A DNA stretch of 64,000 nucleotides from Tubiluchus corallicola (GCA_030141605.1 JAQGDQ010000009.1:1209001-1273000); one strand, 5' to 3'. Shown: positions 28,830-43,800, counted from the stretch's first letter. Numbers and translations: made by a program. Notes: generated from the letters alone by a model not told the origin.

Positions 28830-31800
28830 ATTGTATACTCATTAAGCTAACGCATCTACATACATATATTATATTATATTATATTATATTATATTATATT
28901 ATATTATATTATATTATATTATATTATATTATATTATATTATATTATATTATATTATATTATATTATATTACATTACATTACATTACATTACATTACATT
29001 ACATTACATTACATTACATTACATTACATTACATTACATTACATTACATTACATTACATTACATTACATTACATTACATTACATTACATTACATTACATT
29101 ATATTATATGTATGTATGTAGATGCGTTAGCTTAATGAGTGAAACCTTATGGCTACTTTAATAAAGGAAAGAGAATCACAGTTCTGTTGCATACATTTTG
29201 GTTGCTTAATCTAAGAGTAAGGATATGTAATGGAAATCACATTTGTTGTTCTTTGTGGTATATATTTATGTCACACGTATGTGTGCTTCGACTTCAAGTT
29301 GTTCTCGTCCCTTCCCTCTATGAGCTATATTTGTTCACATAGAAAATTTCTATGCATTAATTATTAATTACTTTGCCCTTTACAGCTTGTGGCTCACCTT
29401 TTAATATATGATAAACTGTAACAGTGTTAATTAAACATCATTATAGTTTATCATATATTAAAAGTTAAGTTATATTCATTCATTTGAAATCTATTCAAGG
29501 TTTAGTTAAACATTCTAACAGTATAAATATTGAGCAAGAAATTTCTGTTTCAGGGAATGTGCAGATTATGAGATTCAGCTTAGTCAACTGCTGAATGAAA
29601 CGAATGAGTTAAAGAAGATAAAATCTGATTATGAAACTGATAAAAAAGCTTTAGAAGAACAGCTGAGATCAACAAACGATAGTCTTCATGCTGCGCAGGT
29701 ATTTAGTTCTTTTTCAGTGATTATGGTCATTGTATCAGCTTTCCAATCATTTGCTAAATTTGTCTCTTTACACATGTATAATATTTGGCTTTGCAATGAG
29801 TAATGTAATTTTCGCATAAATGTTTAATTTTCATGGGAAAGACCAATAGTGCCTTGATAAAATCAGCCTACCGATTTTTTTTTGTAATTTTGTTGTATTT
29901 TTATTCACTTATAATATGTTAACACTAAAGAAATCTTATTTGACTACGAAATTATATTATGTTACTTGTATGTTTTTTTGTATTTTAGGCTTTTATTGGA
30001 AGGCAAATTATGTGGTTCGCCTTTTCTTACATATTGTAAAATGTTTTGTAGGTTATGTGTGAGCAGTACAAGACTAAACTAGAAGGAAAAGATGCTGAAT
30101 ATAGAAAACTTGTTGAAGATAAAGGCAAGGCGCAAGAGAGTTTGACACATATAAGACAAATGTAAGTATTTGTGTGCGAGAAATTGCACTTGTTGTACAA
30201 TAAAATTGTAATAAACGTTTAAGTAGAAAATTTAAAAATTAACGTTGTGTATTTTGCAGATCTACAAGGCATGAGTCGACAATTGAGAGACTGAAAGGTA
30301 GGAATTTTAAGTTATTTGGTTTTTTTATTATGAGTGTTTCTTATTATAAAATTCTTATATGGTGTTATGGGTAGAAATTGACTGTTACAGTTACTTTCTT
30401 TTATTATGACTTTCAGTTCTTAGGTAAGTCCCTTTGTGCCTACCCTGTTTTTTCATCAATGCCAGCCTGCCAGACTTGCGTTCATTTCTTTTTCACTATT
30501 GTCATAATAACAATCAACATTTCCATTGTTTCCATAAGTGTAAAAATGTAGCGTTTAGCTTACTTCTAATGGTTTTCCACAGCTATATGGAAATCAGTTT
30601 ATTTACAATGTGCTAGCTAAGCTGTAGACCACAGAGATAGGAACTTCAGATTTTTCTTGAAACTTTGTTATAAAATTTATAAACAACTAGAATGAGTCTT
30701 AGCAGAGGACAGACCTCCAAGAGTCTGTTAGGCTGATCAGTCCAAAACATCCTAAAATTTACTAATGTTAGTAATGAGACAAAAAAAGAATAGTCTCTGA
30801 CTGAATTAAAAGTAAATGAAATACTGCGATTATATGCAGATTAAGTGAATTACATGGTCATATGTGAAAGCTTTAATGATAAATGCATTTATCAACTTAA
30901 CAAGTTCAGTATAACTGATCCAGAGTTGCATCATACTTTAGTGGATAATCTGCTGGTTTGTGTGTGTGGAAAAATCTCCTGGACTTAATGTAGATGCTAG
31001 TTGGTTTCATTCTAATATTCTACACTTGCGGAAAGTATTTCTTTTTACTTTTTACAACATCTTACTTTTCACTACTTAAAATACTGGAAACTATTAAAAA
31101 ATTGGTACAGAAAGCATTTATTGGCACATTATATAGAATTACCTTGTAAAAAATACATTATAGCAAGAATTTACTAGTCAAACTATTATATTATATGGCT
31201 CAAGAAAGGTAATAGTGGTACAGTAGTACTGACTGTATTTTTCAAATGCAAGACAAAATTCTTTTATTTTTCCGTGTTCTAACTTAATTAACGGACAGTT
31301 TCTATGACGGAATACATCTAGAATAAATTGAACTTATTTTCGTTATTCCCGCATTGGCATCTAAAAGATTAAAAGTGATGCTTTTAATGCGCAACTTTAA
31401 TTACATGCTTAGCTGAATCACAGATTAACAATGGTGACCAGTGTACATTGTTTCTGAATATGAATTTGTCACATCTAAGTTCCCACAATTCCAGCTGAAT
31501 CACAGATTAACAATGGTGACCAGTGTACATTGTTTCTGAATATGAATTTGTCACATCTAAGTTCCCACAATTCCAGCTGAATCACAGATTAAAAATGGTG
31601 ACCAGTGTACATTGTTTCTGAATATGAATTTGTCACATCTAAGTTCCCACAATTCCTGCTGAATCACAGATTAACAATGGTGACCTGTGTACATTGTTTT
31701 TGAATATGAATTTATCACATCTAAGTTCCCACAATTCTAGCTGAATCACAGATTAACAATGGTGACCAGTGTACATTGTTTCTGAATATGAATTTGTCAC

Positions 31801-34800
31801 ATCTAAGTTCCCACAATTCCAGCTGAATCACAGATTAACAATGGTGACCAGTGTACATTGTTTCTGAATATGAATTTGTCACGTCTAAGTTCCCACAATT
31901 CCAGCTGAATCACAGATTAACAATGGTGACCAGTGTACATTGTTTCTGAATATGAATTTGTCACGTCTAAGTTCCCACAATTCCAGCTGAATCACAGATT
32001 AAAAATGGTGACCAGTGTACATTGTTTCTGAATATGAATTTGTCACATCTAAGTTCCCACAATTCCTGCTAAATCACAGATTAACAATGGTGACCTGTGT
32101 ACATTGTTTCTGAATATGAATTTATCACATCTAAGTTCCCACAATTCCAGCTGAATCACAGATTAACAATGGTGACCAGTGTACATTGTTTCTGAATATG
32201 AATTTGTCACATCTAAGTTCCCACAGTTCCATCTGGCATAAGAAAAAGGATTCTTATATTTAATTTCAGATGTTCAGCTTTTAAGAAGCTTCCAAATTTT
32301 AGTGCAATTCAGCTAATATCATGCATTACTGTTATCTTATAGAATTAACTATTCTGAAATTGGTTTGAAAGTTAGATTAGGCAGATTTTCTTTGAGTTAT
32401 AATAATAGCAAGTGTGTGTAACTCATTAATAATTGATCAGTTTAAGAAAGTCACACTAACCAGGTAAAATGTTATTCGTATAAACGCTACTAATCACTGT
32501 TTTACAAATAACACTAGCATGTTGTTATAATTTGTTAGAAAGACCTACCCTTGCAGTCCTAATTAGCTGCGGCTGTACTTTAAATTGAGAAAATTTAATG
32601 GAATTGTCTGGTTAGAAGAATTTTGACTAATCATTATGACTAAAATTCTTGAAAATATCATATTATTGGAGCATGTTTTGCTAGCTTCGGAATAATTCGA
32701 TCTATTTAGAAAACACGGAGCTTTGAATTCATCTTACTATGGACTAAGGATTTTAATTTACAAATTTACATTTTATTATAATTATTGTGCTTCATAATGA
32801 CCACATGCCAAGTAAGCAACAAGCGTTTTATTATTGTAAGAGTCACGTCAACTTCGAAAGGAATTTGCTGTCGACTTTTTCCGGCCTCTGGTAGCCGACT
32901 TTTTTAGATTGTTCCGCTATTCTTTTCTGTTCATACTTGTGCAGGTAAGCACCTATCAGTAAGTTCACTATCAAAAGTGCTCCAGCTAAACTGAAAACAA
33001 TTATTAGCTTCCGTTTATAATCAGGTATCCATAACACCTCTAATTCAGCCGTCGCATTGATGTCAGTTTGCATTATGAAGCATGTGTAGTTGCCAGTATG
33101 TTCTCTCTTAAGTTCGTCAATGTAAAGCACTCCCTCACTTTCACTCACATTTATATGGCTGTGGTTATCATTATGTTCTGACCATATGTCTCCTGTTGGT
33201 GGAATCCTCCATTTAATAAGATAGTTGTTTTCAATTTCGTTTGTACCATTAGGTAAGTTACACATTAGTGTGCATTTGATTGTTAATTCCTCATTTTCGA
33301 GTTCTTTTATTTCCACTGGTTGAATATCCATAAATACATTTTCGTGTTTGCAATCATTGCTGTGATAAGCATTTCTCTTCTGTTTTCGCTTCTGATGCGG
33401 ACCACTGTATCGTAAATTGTTTGCACTTTCCAGACGAGCAATTATCCCGTTCTTTGTTAATAAAGCAGAACCTGAGATTATATTGTTGAACATTCTTTTA
33501 CCACTCTTTGTAAATGTTGCACTTTTTACTTGCTGTTTGTCTGCATTAACTAATGTGAAACCGATTGTGAAAAATGGTAGAATGTAACACATTTCCATTG
33601 TAACTCAGCAATATTAACACTTTTTTGCACTAGAAGAACTTATTTTTAAGTTGTTCAGTAGCCCCACTCACTAGAAAATGACTGAGGTATAAGCTATATT
33701 AATTCAAGTACATTGCACTCATTCTGTATATAAACACACTATGTGTCAGTACAACATTCATGTTACTGCACAGAATTGGGTGATATACTGCTTAGCTCAA
33801 GAACCAATACTATAACTTGTTTGTTATTGAGTGATTATATCTATAAAGTCCATATTTGTTCAAGATCTTTGTCCTTACGTAGTATGGTTTATGTAGATTG
33901 CTTACAGCAAAGAAGGGTTGTCAGCGCTGCTTGTAACACATGATGCTGTAGTATTTTATGGATTAGTAGAAGCTTTTACTACTAATCTCAAATAATGTAT
34001 CCAACATATCACTGAACATAAAGTTATAATTCAATTGTAACCATGACTTAGTTTATTGCATGTGTTAGGAAATAAATTTCCGTTATATCTGATAATGGAT
34101 TTCTTATTGGATGAGTTTTAATTTCCAATTAATTTATAAAATATAACTTACTAATTCAGCTTTTAATTTATGATCACCTTCAAATTTGTTCTTTGAAATA
34201 TTTAATTTGATAACTGCAGGCACAGTTTTCAGTATTTTCTCATTTTCTCTTTATAAGGGAATAGCAGAACAAAATGGCTGTTTTATTAAAATATGAGCAC
34301 TGTCGAGAACGACGCCAGTAGGGTGCTTCTCGAGTAAAAGTGTTTATTTATGGTTGCACGCATCTGCCCTTGCAAACCTGTTTCATAGTTTACATACATT
34401 TAACTCTATGTAAACTACATTTGATTCATTCCCAATTAGCCGTGTAATCACTTGCACATAGGCTTCCTTCTCATCAGGTATATATAATTGTGATCTTGCC
34501 AAATTTCTAGTGTGGAGTGGCATAACATTGTATTTTGGCACTCCACGTCCTCCTTATCGAGGATAATCTGTCGCCAGTTCTCCGCATGTAGTCACTATAT
34601 TTGTATTTTGTAGCATTTATGTAAATTATTTTATTCATAGTCATTTTGATGTAGTCATTAATTTTGCATAGCCAGTGGCTCATACGTAGCATTTAACTTT
34701 ATTTTTTCTCTGTCTAAAATGCAGCGCAGCATTTAGCTGTAATTATTAGCATCGCCATTATCATGTAATCGTACTTTTCCATATAATCGTTGTAAATATC

Positions 34801-37800
34801 ATTTTTAAATGTTTGTGCACATAATTATGCACATATTTTAAGTTTATCATTCTTGTTTTCTATAAACGGCATTACTACTCAGAATTTCGATATCAACAAA
34901 CTTTATTCTAATCATATATGGGCACCTCTCGAAACGTGGACTCGAACTTTAAAACACCAGGCTTTTAAGTCGCCCAATAATTGCTTTTCCCCTCTTTGTA
35001 AAGAGCTGAAAGATTAAAATTTCTAAAAATATTTACAAAAGAACAAAAACTTAATCCGCCTTCGCGACAAGCACTGTGTGAAACAGTGCCAAACCAAAAT
35101 TAATACTTAACGTTTCACACAATTCATTTTTGTAGAATGGATGAATCAATAGGTAATTTCATTTATCAACAATGTGCCATTGCAGTTTTTTATCGTTTTT
35201 TATTTCCAGCTGAGCTGGATCAGCGGCGAAAAGACGAAAAACAAACAATTAAACTGAACAAAAGGCTGCAGAAGAAGAATGCAAAACTTCAGGTATTTGC
35301 ACGCGGCAAACATTCATTTATTTATGTGATATAAATTTAAATTGTGTAATTAAATTTTTTTACAAAACTACAAAAAAGTGTTTCTGTATTGTATTAAATA
35401 ATTAGTTGATAACGCATAACTTATTCTCACATGGTTTTCACTGATATTTTTATTGCATTCCACACTTGTCGAAAATGTTGTAAATGTAGTGAAACTGAGA
35501 TTGATTGATTTTTTTGATGTGTTTGAATTGTCTGTTTATCAACTGTTAAAGTATTGTGCTACTGTGTTATGTCCATTATAATTGTTTAAGGCATTCTCAT
35601 TTTAGTTTATTTGTTATTTTGCATACACTAACAAAAAGCTTCAAGTAAATTAGATATTGATAATATATATACATATATGTGTATATATGCACACGTTTCT
35701 TTACTTACTAACACAATTTTTATTGTAAATTTATAATATATATATAGTTATAATGTCTTAAATATAATTAAATATACATAATGTCTCGCAACAAGCTGCT
35801 AACAGTGTCACTCGATTAACTAAATAGATAAATCATAAAAAGGGATGGTTGCTAGGTGACCACTTGGTCTTTTGCCACCCTGTCTCAATGTAGTGTTTAT
35901 CATGTTAAAAAAATGTTGTATGTTATTATATGCTTAAATATAATTGAGATGAATAAATTTTAATCTAAGCTGATCACATTGTAAGTTAGTAGTGCAGCTT
36001 CTGGTATAACACTGGTTTTTAATAACAGTGCCAGATAAACAATAAAAATTTAAATGTTTTTTAATATTTAACGTTATTTAACAGAGAAGGCTAGAGAGAT
36101 TGCTGTTGACAAAAGCAAGTAGCACCACGAAGCGGCGGCAACGGCGCACCTCAGCTTCGCAACTGTTTTCGTCGTCACAGGGAGAGCTTCATTCCAGTGA
36201 TGGTAAGTTTGTCAATTTACGTTACCATGCATAATAAAAGCGGCTAAATTTTGGATTGCTCACATTTAATTAAGCTTTGTGTCGGTTGGGGCATGAAATT
36301 CACATCTGTATTGAGATGCTAATCTACGGAGGTTTGAGGCCGGGGCTGGATTGGGGTTTGGGTTTGGATCAATGGATTGGAATCGCGTGGTTGCTTAGCT
36401 GGATTTTGAAATAGAAAGATACTTGTAGCAGTGAGACAAGAATCACAAAATATTTTTCATAAGACGGTCTCATTCTTCTATATATTTTCGTAAATTGTTC
36501 AAACATTATTGGCAAACCACATCCATAAGAATGAATCACACTCACAAATTACTGAATGCACACTCGTTGTTGGGACTGAATGTTTGGAACAAATTTAAGG
36601 ACCGGGATCAGGGTTCAGGGGTCTTGGTCGTGATGAGCTTGATCACAAATATGCCTATACTAAGCTATCATATATTTTTTTTGTATAAGTATTTGTTTCG
36701 TTGCCTTTTGTAGTTATGTATTTCAATTTATATTCCTATTTTTAGAAGAAGCAATGAAGATAGAGAAATCGCTGCTGAAAAATGAGGACGAAGATGAGGA
36801 AGAACTTCTTAATTTCAAGTTTAGTTTCTTGTGCAGTAAATTTCCACTTCCACTTTCTCCGCTACCTCCATCACCTGCTCCAGTCAGGGTAAATATTGCT
36901 TATCATTAGTATTAAAAATAATCCATCGCAATTTTAAATGCAGCATAGTGATAATTTATCATATTTTAAATTGTAAGGTTGCTTTAGCTGATTTTGACTA
37001 TCGAGTAATTGCTTTTTGTTTTATTTTTAGGAACATGTATCAGCAAGTAAAACAAGCCCTAATGAAATTGGAGCAGTTAGTATTGATGAGCAGCTTCTGC
37101 TTGATAACAGCATGGAAACTGATTCAAAAACAGATATGGAAAATCATGAACAAAGGACATCAATATTGGATGGCTCTGGGGGAAAACTGGAATCTATAGC
37201 CAGCACTTCTGTAATGCTCACTAAAGAAAGGTACTTTGTAAATCAAACAAATACTGGTGGCTTGCCTGCTATGGAATTTCAGACTACTAATAAAGACATA
37301 GAAGAATCTGAAACAATCGGGACAACAAAGGAAGTGTCTAATAACCTTAACTCAGCTGCAGCTGGTAGTATTAGTACAGCAGATTCAGAAGAAGATGCAG
37401 AGCAGAAAAAGCCAATGTCAGTCAAGTTTCCATCACTTGCTGCTTCATTTGTTCGTGCTAGTGATGCTATTAGGCCATTTGAGCTTCCATTAAATAATGA
37501 TGGCAGTGAAACGTGTTCCATGTCTCCCAACAGTATTGATGACCATGCAGCTCAGTCAGAAGACAATTTTCAGCAGGAAAGCTCCTCTGAGCGGAAAGCA
37601 CTTCAATTGGAAGATAACATTTGCGAAAATTTAGCAACAAACAACGAAGTAGAGACTTCTAAATGTTCTTTAGTGCAAGATAATGGAGTCGTTCATGAAA
37701 ACCAGAAGCATATTGCCATCGATATAAAAAACATTGGTGAAAATATTGACGACGAAACTTGTTTTTCTGCAAGAAGTTTAGCTGATAACTGTGATGATGA

Positions 37801-40800
37801 CTCAAAAGAGAGTTCTAAAACTAAGTGCAGCAGCCAGAAGGATCGCACTGTTAACTATCAAACAGGTGCTGATGTTCCAACTCTCTTTTCACTGTGCAGT
37901 TCTTCTGCTATGAGAGAGACGCCTAGTCCTAGTTCAGATATAATTGTGATGAAGAAGCGCCATCGAGCTCAGCCAATCAGATCTGACTCAGACGAGAGTG
38001 ATTCTGATGTTCTTTATACAAAACCTAGCAAGTTAACTAAAAAATCTACTGAGAAGTGTGAAAATTCAAATGATGAAAATATGGCTGCTGAAAATCATCA
38101 AGTGAACGAACATGTGAAACAGTGCCAAAGAACTTCTCGTCGGCTAACAAGTTTGGGTTTTGCGATAACTCCCAAAGAATCTAGTGAATTGAAACAAATG
38201 AAAACTAATGATTTCCAAAATGAATGTGAAGAAAAAAGCTCAATTGTAAAAAGGTCTTCAGCTGACGTTAGCAATAAAGCTGAGAATGCTGATACAGCCA
38301 AGGTTAGTTTTATAACTGATAATGGTTCCCGGAGGATGACTAGATCTCGTTCTGCAGAAGAACAATTAATAATGGCTGCAAATGAATTTTTGTCTAAAGA
38401 CAAGAAGCAACAGAGTTCTGTTACTAAATGTAGCCTCGAAAAACGTAAAACAGTTCTTGAGCGTGAACCTGTTCCTAAACGAAAACGAGGAAGGTCAAGA
38501 AAAATACACCCTCAAAATGATGAAACACTAGCAGCTACAAAAAGTGTCAAATCTGTTGATAATGAGCCTGGTGAATGCATTCCGTATATTAATAAAATTA
38601 ATGTGAACGAACAACAGCAGTCAGAAGTAGCTGATCAAAAACAGCATAACGTGGATGTTGAAGACTTAAATGTGCCTTGCGACAAAAATATTTCAAATAA
38701 TTCGAAAGTGAATAAGATATTGCCTATTGAAAATGAAAAACAGAAACCTGAGTGTCAGCGAAAGAGGTACCATTTAAGAAGTAGCAGCAGTAATTTTGAA
38801 GTGAGCAAAAAGTCTGTCCCAGTGAGATGCAGACGTAGGTCATTTGATGGAGCACTTCCCATAAACAATTCGACCACCAGGTGTTTAGCAAAACATTTGT
38901 TGAAAGTCAAAAGAGAAAGTGTAAATGTAACTCCTGTGATCTTTGAAAGTGGCGCAAGTGATGAAAACAATTTAAGGGTAAATACAGAAAATGTGAATGC
39001 AGTTCCTGTAATAATTGAACGTGCCACAAGTGATGAAAACCATGCAGATCAAAGCTGCCTGGAAGTTCGTAAAGTTGACTTTAGAGTTGATTCTCCAGAG
39101 TTAGACTCAGATCTCTTTAAATGTAAGTCTGAGGGAACAGCCTCTCAAGAATCGGTAACAGATGTTGTTGCACTTACATCTGAGCAACATGAACTGTTGT
39201 CAGAAATTTTGTCAAAAGAGTCTGATTTGCCTTCATTATCAGTGTCGCCGGTAACTCAAGCTGCAAGCATGTTGTCAAAGAAATTTAAATTGGAGCCTAT
39301 ATCACCGCTTCCTCCAAGTCCGTGTGAAAAACGTGAATTACCTGAATTGTCTATCATCTGTCCCTCACCCTCCAATTCCAATAATTCTTTAGATGCTTCA
39401 CCTGTGAACACTGAATCACTGATTCCTTGTAAATTTGACGTTGCTGTTCCACAGTCTGCTGTTAACGTTGAACCAACCAAGCTGTCATCAGGAGACCCTG
39501 CTTTGTTAACTTCACCTACTGGCACAGCATCTTTAAGTCCAACAAGTAAAGACATGTCACACGCTCCTTCGGCGTTTACTCGGTCGAGTTCAGCGCATTG
39601 TGTTGATATACAACCACGTGGTGATAAAATATCAGAAGTGGATGGCACTGACACAGTTAGTGAAAAATCAAAGATTTCTAGACACTTAGCTGTTGTATCA
39701 GCTTTTGATACAACTAAAGGTTTATCATTGTTTCACACTTGCAATGTGGAATCTCCTTCTGTATCAAATAAATTCTCAACTGCCTCGTCTTTGAACACTA
39801 ATGATCAGAATATCACGAATGTTGAATGTGCTGTTAATGAAAATGACCATAGTCATGAACTGATGGAAAGTTACACTGATGGATATGCATTGCGGAAGAA
39901 GAGGATAGCACATGTGCCTGTAAGTAAATCGGTGGATGCATCTTCTTCCTCAGCTTTATTAGCTGCAGAAAAACTGGCAAAAAGTACTCTATGTGCGAGG
40001 AATGATCTGAATAGCGAGTTGCAGACAGTTAAGCTAGCACTAAACAACTCTTTGAAACCAACATCTAAACTTCAAGAGACAATTGAACCCAAAGTTCTGC
40101 CTGACGGACTAGGTGGCGATGTGGCAAAGAGTGCCGCTTCAGTAAGAAACAAAAACAATGCAAAATTTGCCCTTCCCGTTGAACCAGATGCTCAGGCATT
40201 AACAAATACAAACTGTGCCGCAAATAAAGCAAAACGTAACCAGAAGCCAAGAAAGAAAAGGAAGGCAAGCCGAGGAGCTGACTCATCAAGCAAACAAGAT
40301 GGAGTGACAAGTCCTGGTCGTAGAGCAAGGAGAAACCCGCCATCAAGAATGCCGTATGTTGATCTGGATGATTGTGGCAGCGATGATAATCCATGGGTTG
40401 TACATTGTGAGGAAAAGAACATATGTATCCTTTTTATTTGTCAAAGTTGGTTTTAGTGGTTAAAGTTTTCATTTTATTTTGATTTATCTCTGTTGTAATG
40501 CATTTACAAAGATGCTTTAGAAATATTTATTTGGTAACATACGCACACGACACAAGGCCTTAAAAATAATACATTCTTAAAGTTTTGCTTCATTACAGTG
40601 CATATAAAAAACTTATGCTTACATATTCAGTTAACCATTACATAAATTTGTGTGTAACTAGAACTACACTGCCTACAGTGCATTCATTTCATATCCGTTT
40701 TACAAAGGTACTAATTCATAGCCAATGCTGCTATTTTCACCTGCTATGTTCAAACAAGTTAAACCAAATTGTTAGGTTCATTGTAGTGTTTCTATTTCGA

Positions 40801-43800
40801 ATCTCATTTTTTTTACATGTTTTCTTTAACATGACACGATAGTTATGGAAAGCACTGTTCGTTATTTGATCAATCATGCACCGACTACTGTAGATGGAGC
40901 TGAAGAAGTTGCTGGGCGGTTCTTATGCGTGGGCAGATTAGAAAACGTGGATCTGCTTATCCAGTGTCTACTCATGGTAAAAATATTGAGTTACATATTC
41001 TATAATATTATATAACGTTTTATGTTACGTTTTGAGAACAATTTTATATCAGTGTTTGTCCCAGGTAATCCACCAGGGATATTAGCCATGTTTAACAAAG
41101 ATAACTGGTATTGTACCTGCCACTGTTACCAGGAGATATAACTTTTTTTTATTTGGTTTTATAATTACTGATTAAAATATTCCACAAAGGTTTTGAACCT
41201 TGCTGATAGAAAAGTAACTATAAAATATGTAAAATGATCTGTTAATAATCAATTAAATGCTGATACGTATGTGTTTTATTCTGATTAGCAATTGATGGAA
41301 AATTTTGAAGATTTTACACCTGACATCATTGAAGCATGTTCTGGTGAATCTAGTCCTTCGACACCGCTTTTGCGGGATGGCGAAACAAAAGTCTCTTATT
41401 TCATATGGCTGCTAAGTAAGAAACGAAAATCAGTAAGTATTCTTCCAAAAAATCAAACCACCTGTGACCATGTGTCTGTAAAGTGTAAATGGTGATGAAG
41501 AGACATTTTCAGAGTTGCAAATTTATTCACGACAGATGAAGTGTTATCAGTATACACACACTGTTTGATTGGGAGTGTCAACTGCCTGTAACAATTTGCA
41601 GATATTATTTTGAATGATAAATTAATGGCTGATAGTTCATTTTTTATGTTAAATAGTAACCTTTAATCCTTTCCTTTTGTAATGTTTTTATCGTTGTGCC
41701 ATTTATGACCCTGATTTTGTTTACTTGTAATGCAATAGATATTGGCTGGTGATAACACAGTTTAGATATTTGTAATTGACTTCATTTACTAGACAACATA
41801 AACATGTACAATTGATGTAGCAGATTTAATGAAGATTTATAACTTTAGGAACTGGTGGAACACACTTTTAAACTGTTATTTCATGTTAATTACATTTATT
41901 TTCAGTTAAAGATCATGGAGAAATTTCTCAAAGCTGTTGTCAAAACCATGTACAATATTCGAGCCAGATATCGAATTGTCAGAAGTGCTCAAATGCTGTG
42001 GTATGCATATTCTTTATCACTGTTTTCATTCGCTCTCATGTTAGTTTTACTTTTATACATCATTTTGTATATAAAACATTTAAATTCAGTATTTTCCAAA
42101 CCACAAAGCTGGACGAGTTGATTTTCGAGCATTCTTCTATGAAATTTCGGCAACAGAAGGCTTTTTACAATTTCTTGGAAAAAACGTAAAAAGAGTACAG
42201 CAAAAAATTTTGTGGGAAATGTGCTTGCTTCTGTAACATACCACAAATGAGTAGGAGAGTAGTCTATATATTTTACTAACAGACTATAGGAAGCTAGTAG
42301 CAGGTTTTGCTTCAGCACAATAACTGGTTAAAATTGTCAGCTTGACGAGAAGAGACAAAATATTGATGTCTCAAGTATGAACTGTTGATAATTATTTTCA
42401 AGTGGCAAATTCTTGTGCAGCAAGAAAATTGATCATATAAGGATCGTATTGAGGGATGTGCCTTATGACTGATTAACTAAGAACTTGATTTGGTTATTGG
42501 ACCCATTCCAAGAGTGGGGTCTAAGTGATAACTCTTGTTTTGCTTCGTTTTGAGGACACACAATCAAAAATTCATGTTAACTTGCAAACATGGAGGGCTT
42601 GAGTTGCGAAAGTTGTACGGCAGACACCTGGGCTAGGGGTCGTGATAATCACAGGTGAACAGTGATCACAGTCAAAAGGTCAAGAATGTTTGACATTGGT
42701 TTTGTCATTGGTTGAAAATGTTTTGAACCATAACATCGAATAACTTCAAAACATAGTGTTATAAACTAGGCTGGGTAGACACCTGAGGTAGCGGCTAGGA
42801 TAATGGTACTGTTAAAACAAAACTATTTAAGGGCCCGAGATAGAAGCCAAAATGTGAAAATTAGGGCAAATTGCTCAGTTGCACAAAATAACCCGCACTG
42901 GAAGGACATAGTGAAGTGACAATTTGGCCCGGGTTCCCTGCCAACTGTTCAGTTGAGCATTCTGTAGGAGTGGATCCACGCTACCTATGATAAATCTTGT
43001 TTATCTGACAATGTGTAGATGCATGGTCATTGTTCTGTCTGTACTTTTGGCTGAGTAAATAATTATATTGATGCAGACTAGTAGTGTTGTACTAACCTCG
43101 TTTATTTACCATGTGTCAGGGTAGCTAGTTTATTTATTACATAATTTCTAATAAATGGTTTTTCACATCATCGACCAAATTGTTCTGTTCTGGTATTTGC
43201 CTTCAGAATTGTCTTAAGTGCTGTTACAGCAATTTCATTTATGAGATGTTTCAGCTATTAAGTAAATTTGTGTTCAAAATCTAATCATGTCTTTTCTTCA
43301 CGAATAGCCGAGTTTATGTTGCCATATGTCGCCTTGATGGAAACGTTGAACGAGCACGGGTGCTGTGTTACGATCTGCTGTCACGTAAAGTTGTGGGCAT
43401 TTGTAATCTCCTCGCATCCATTGTTGCTGTGTGGCCAGCTGTTTTTCAAACTCATCACAAACAAGGTATATAGTATAGGTAGACTATATTGTAGTAATGT
43501 AATTAGTAATGTATTTTTAGCTGAATAGATACCTGAATTTTGTGTTTTGAATATCTTCACGTGTGATCTTAATTTTAGTTTTAATACAATTTAGCACACT
43601 GTAAGCCAGGCTTCCACGTTCAATGCAGGTCTTAGTCCGTTTTGGCATTTGAGGTGAGATTGGAAGTTGGCTCATCTTGGCTACTCAGTATAAGATAAGC
43701 TACTGAACTAACAGAGTGTCGTCCATGTTGGAATGTATATATTTCCTCCCTCCATGTGGTAAATGGCCATAATTGGTAGTGTGAATGAGACCGGTATGGA

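Noticed and set aside
28766-29161. 131-aa frame of Tyr/Ile/Leu/His repeats
   Set aside because: Translation of the TA/TG and pentamer arrays; no splice or homology support.
36330-36390. G-rich stretch in ICE1 intron 9 resembling a G-quadruplex
   Set aside because: It has only three runs of three or more Gs, so a stable three-layer quadruplex is not supported.
37279-40422. Minus-strand frames opposite ICE1 exon 11 (83-132 aa)
   Set aside because: Shadows of a long coding exon; low-complexity content and no splice context.
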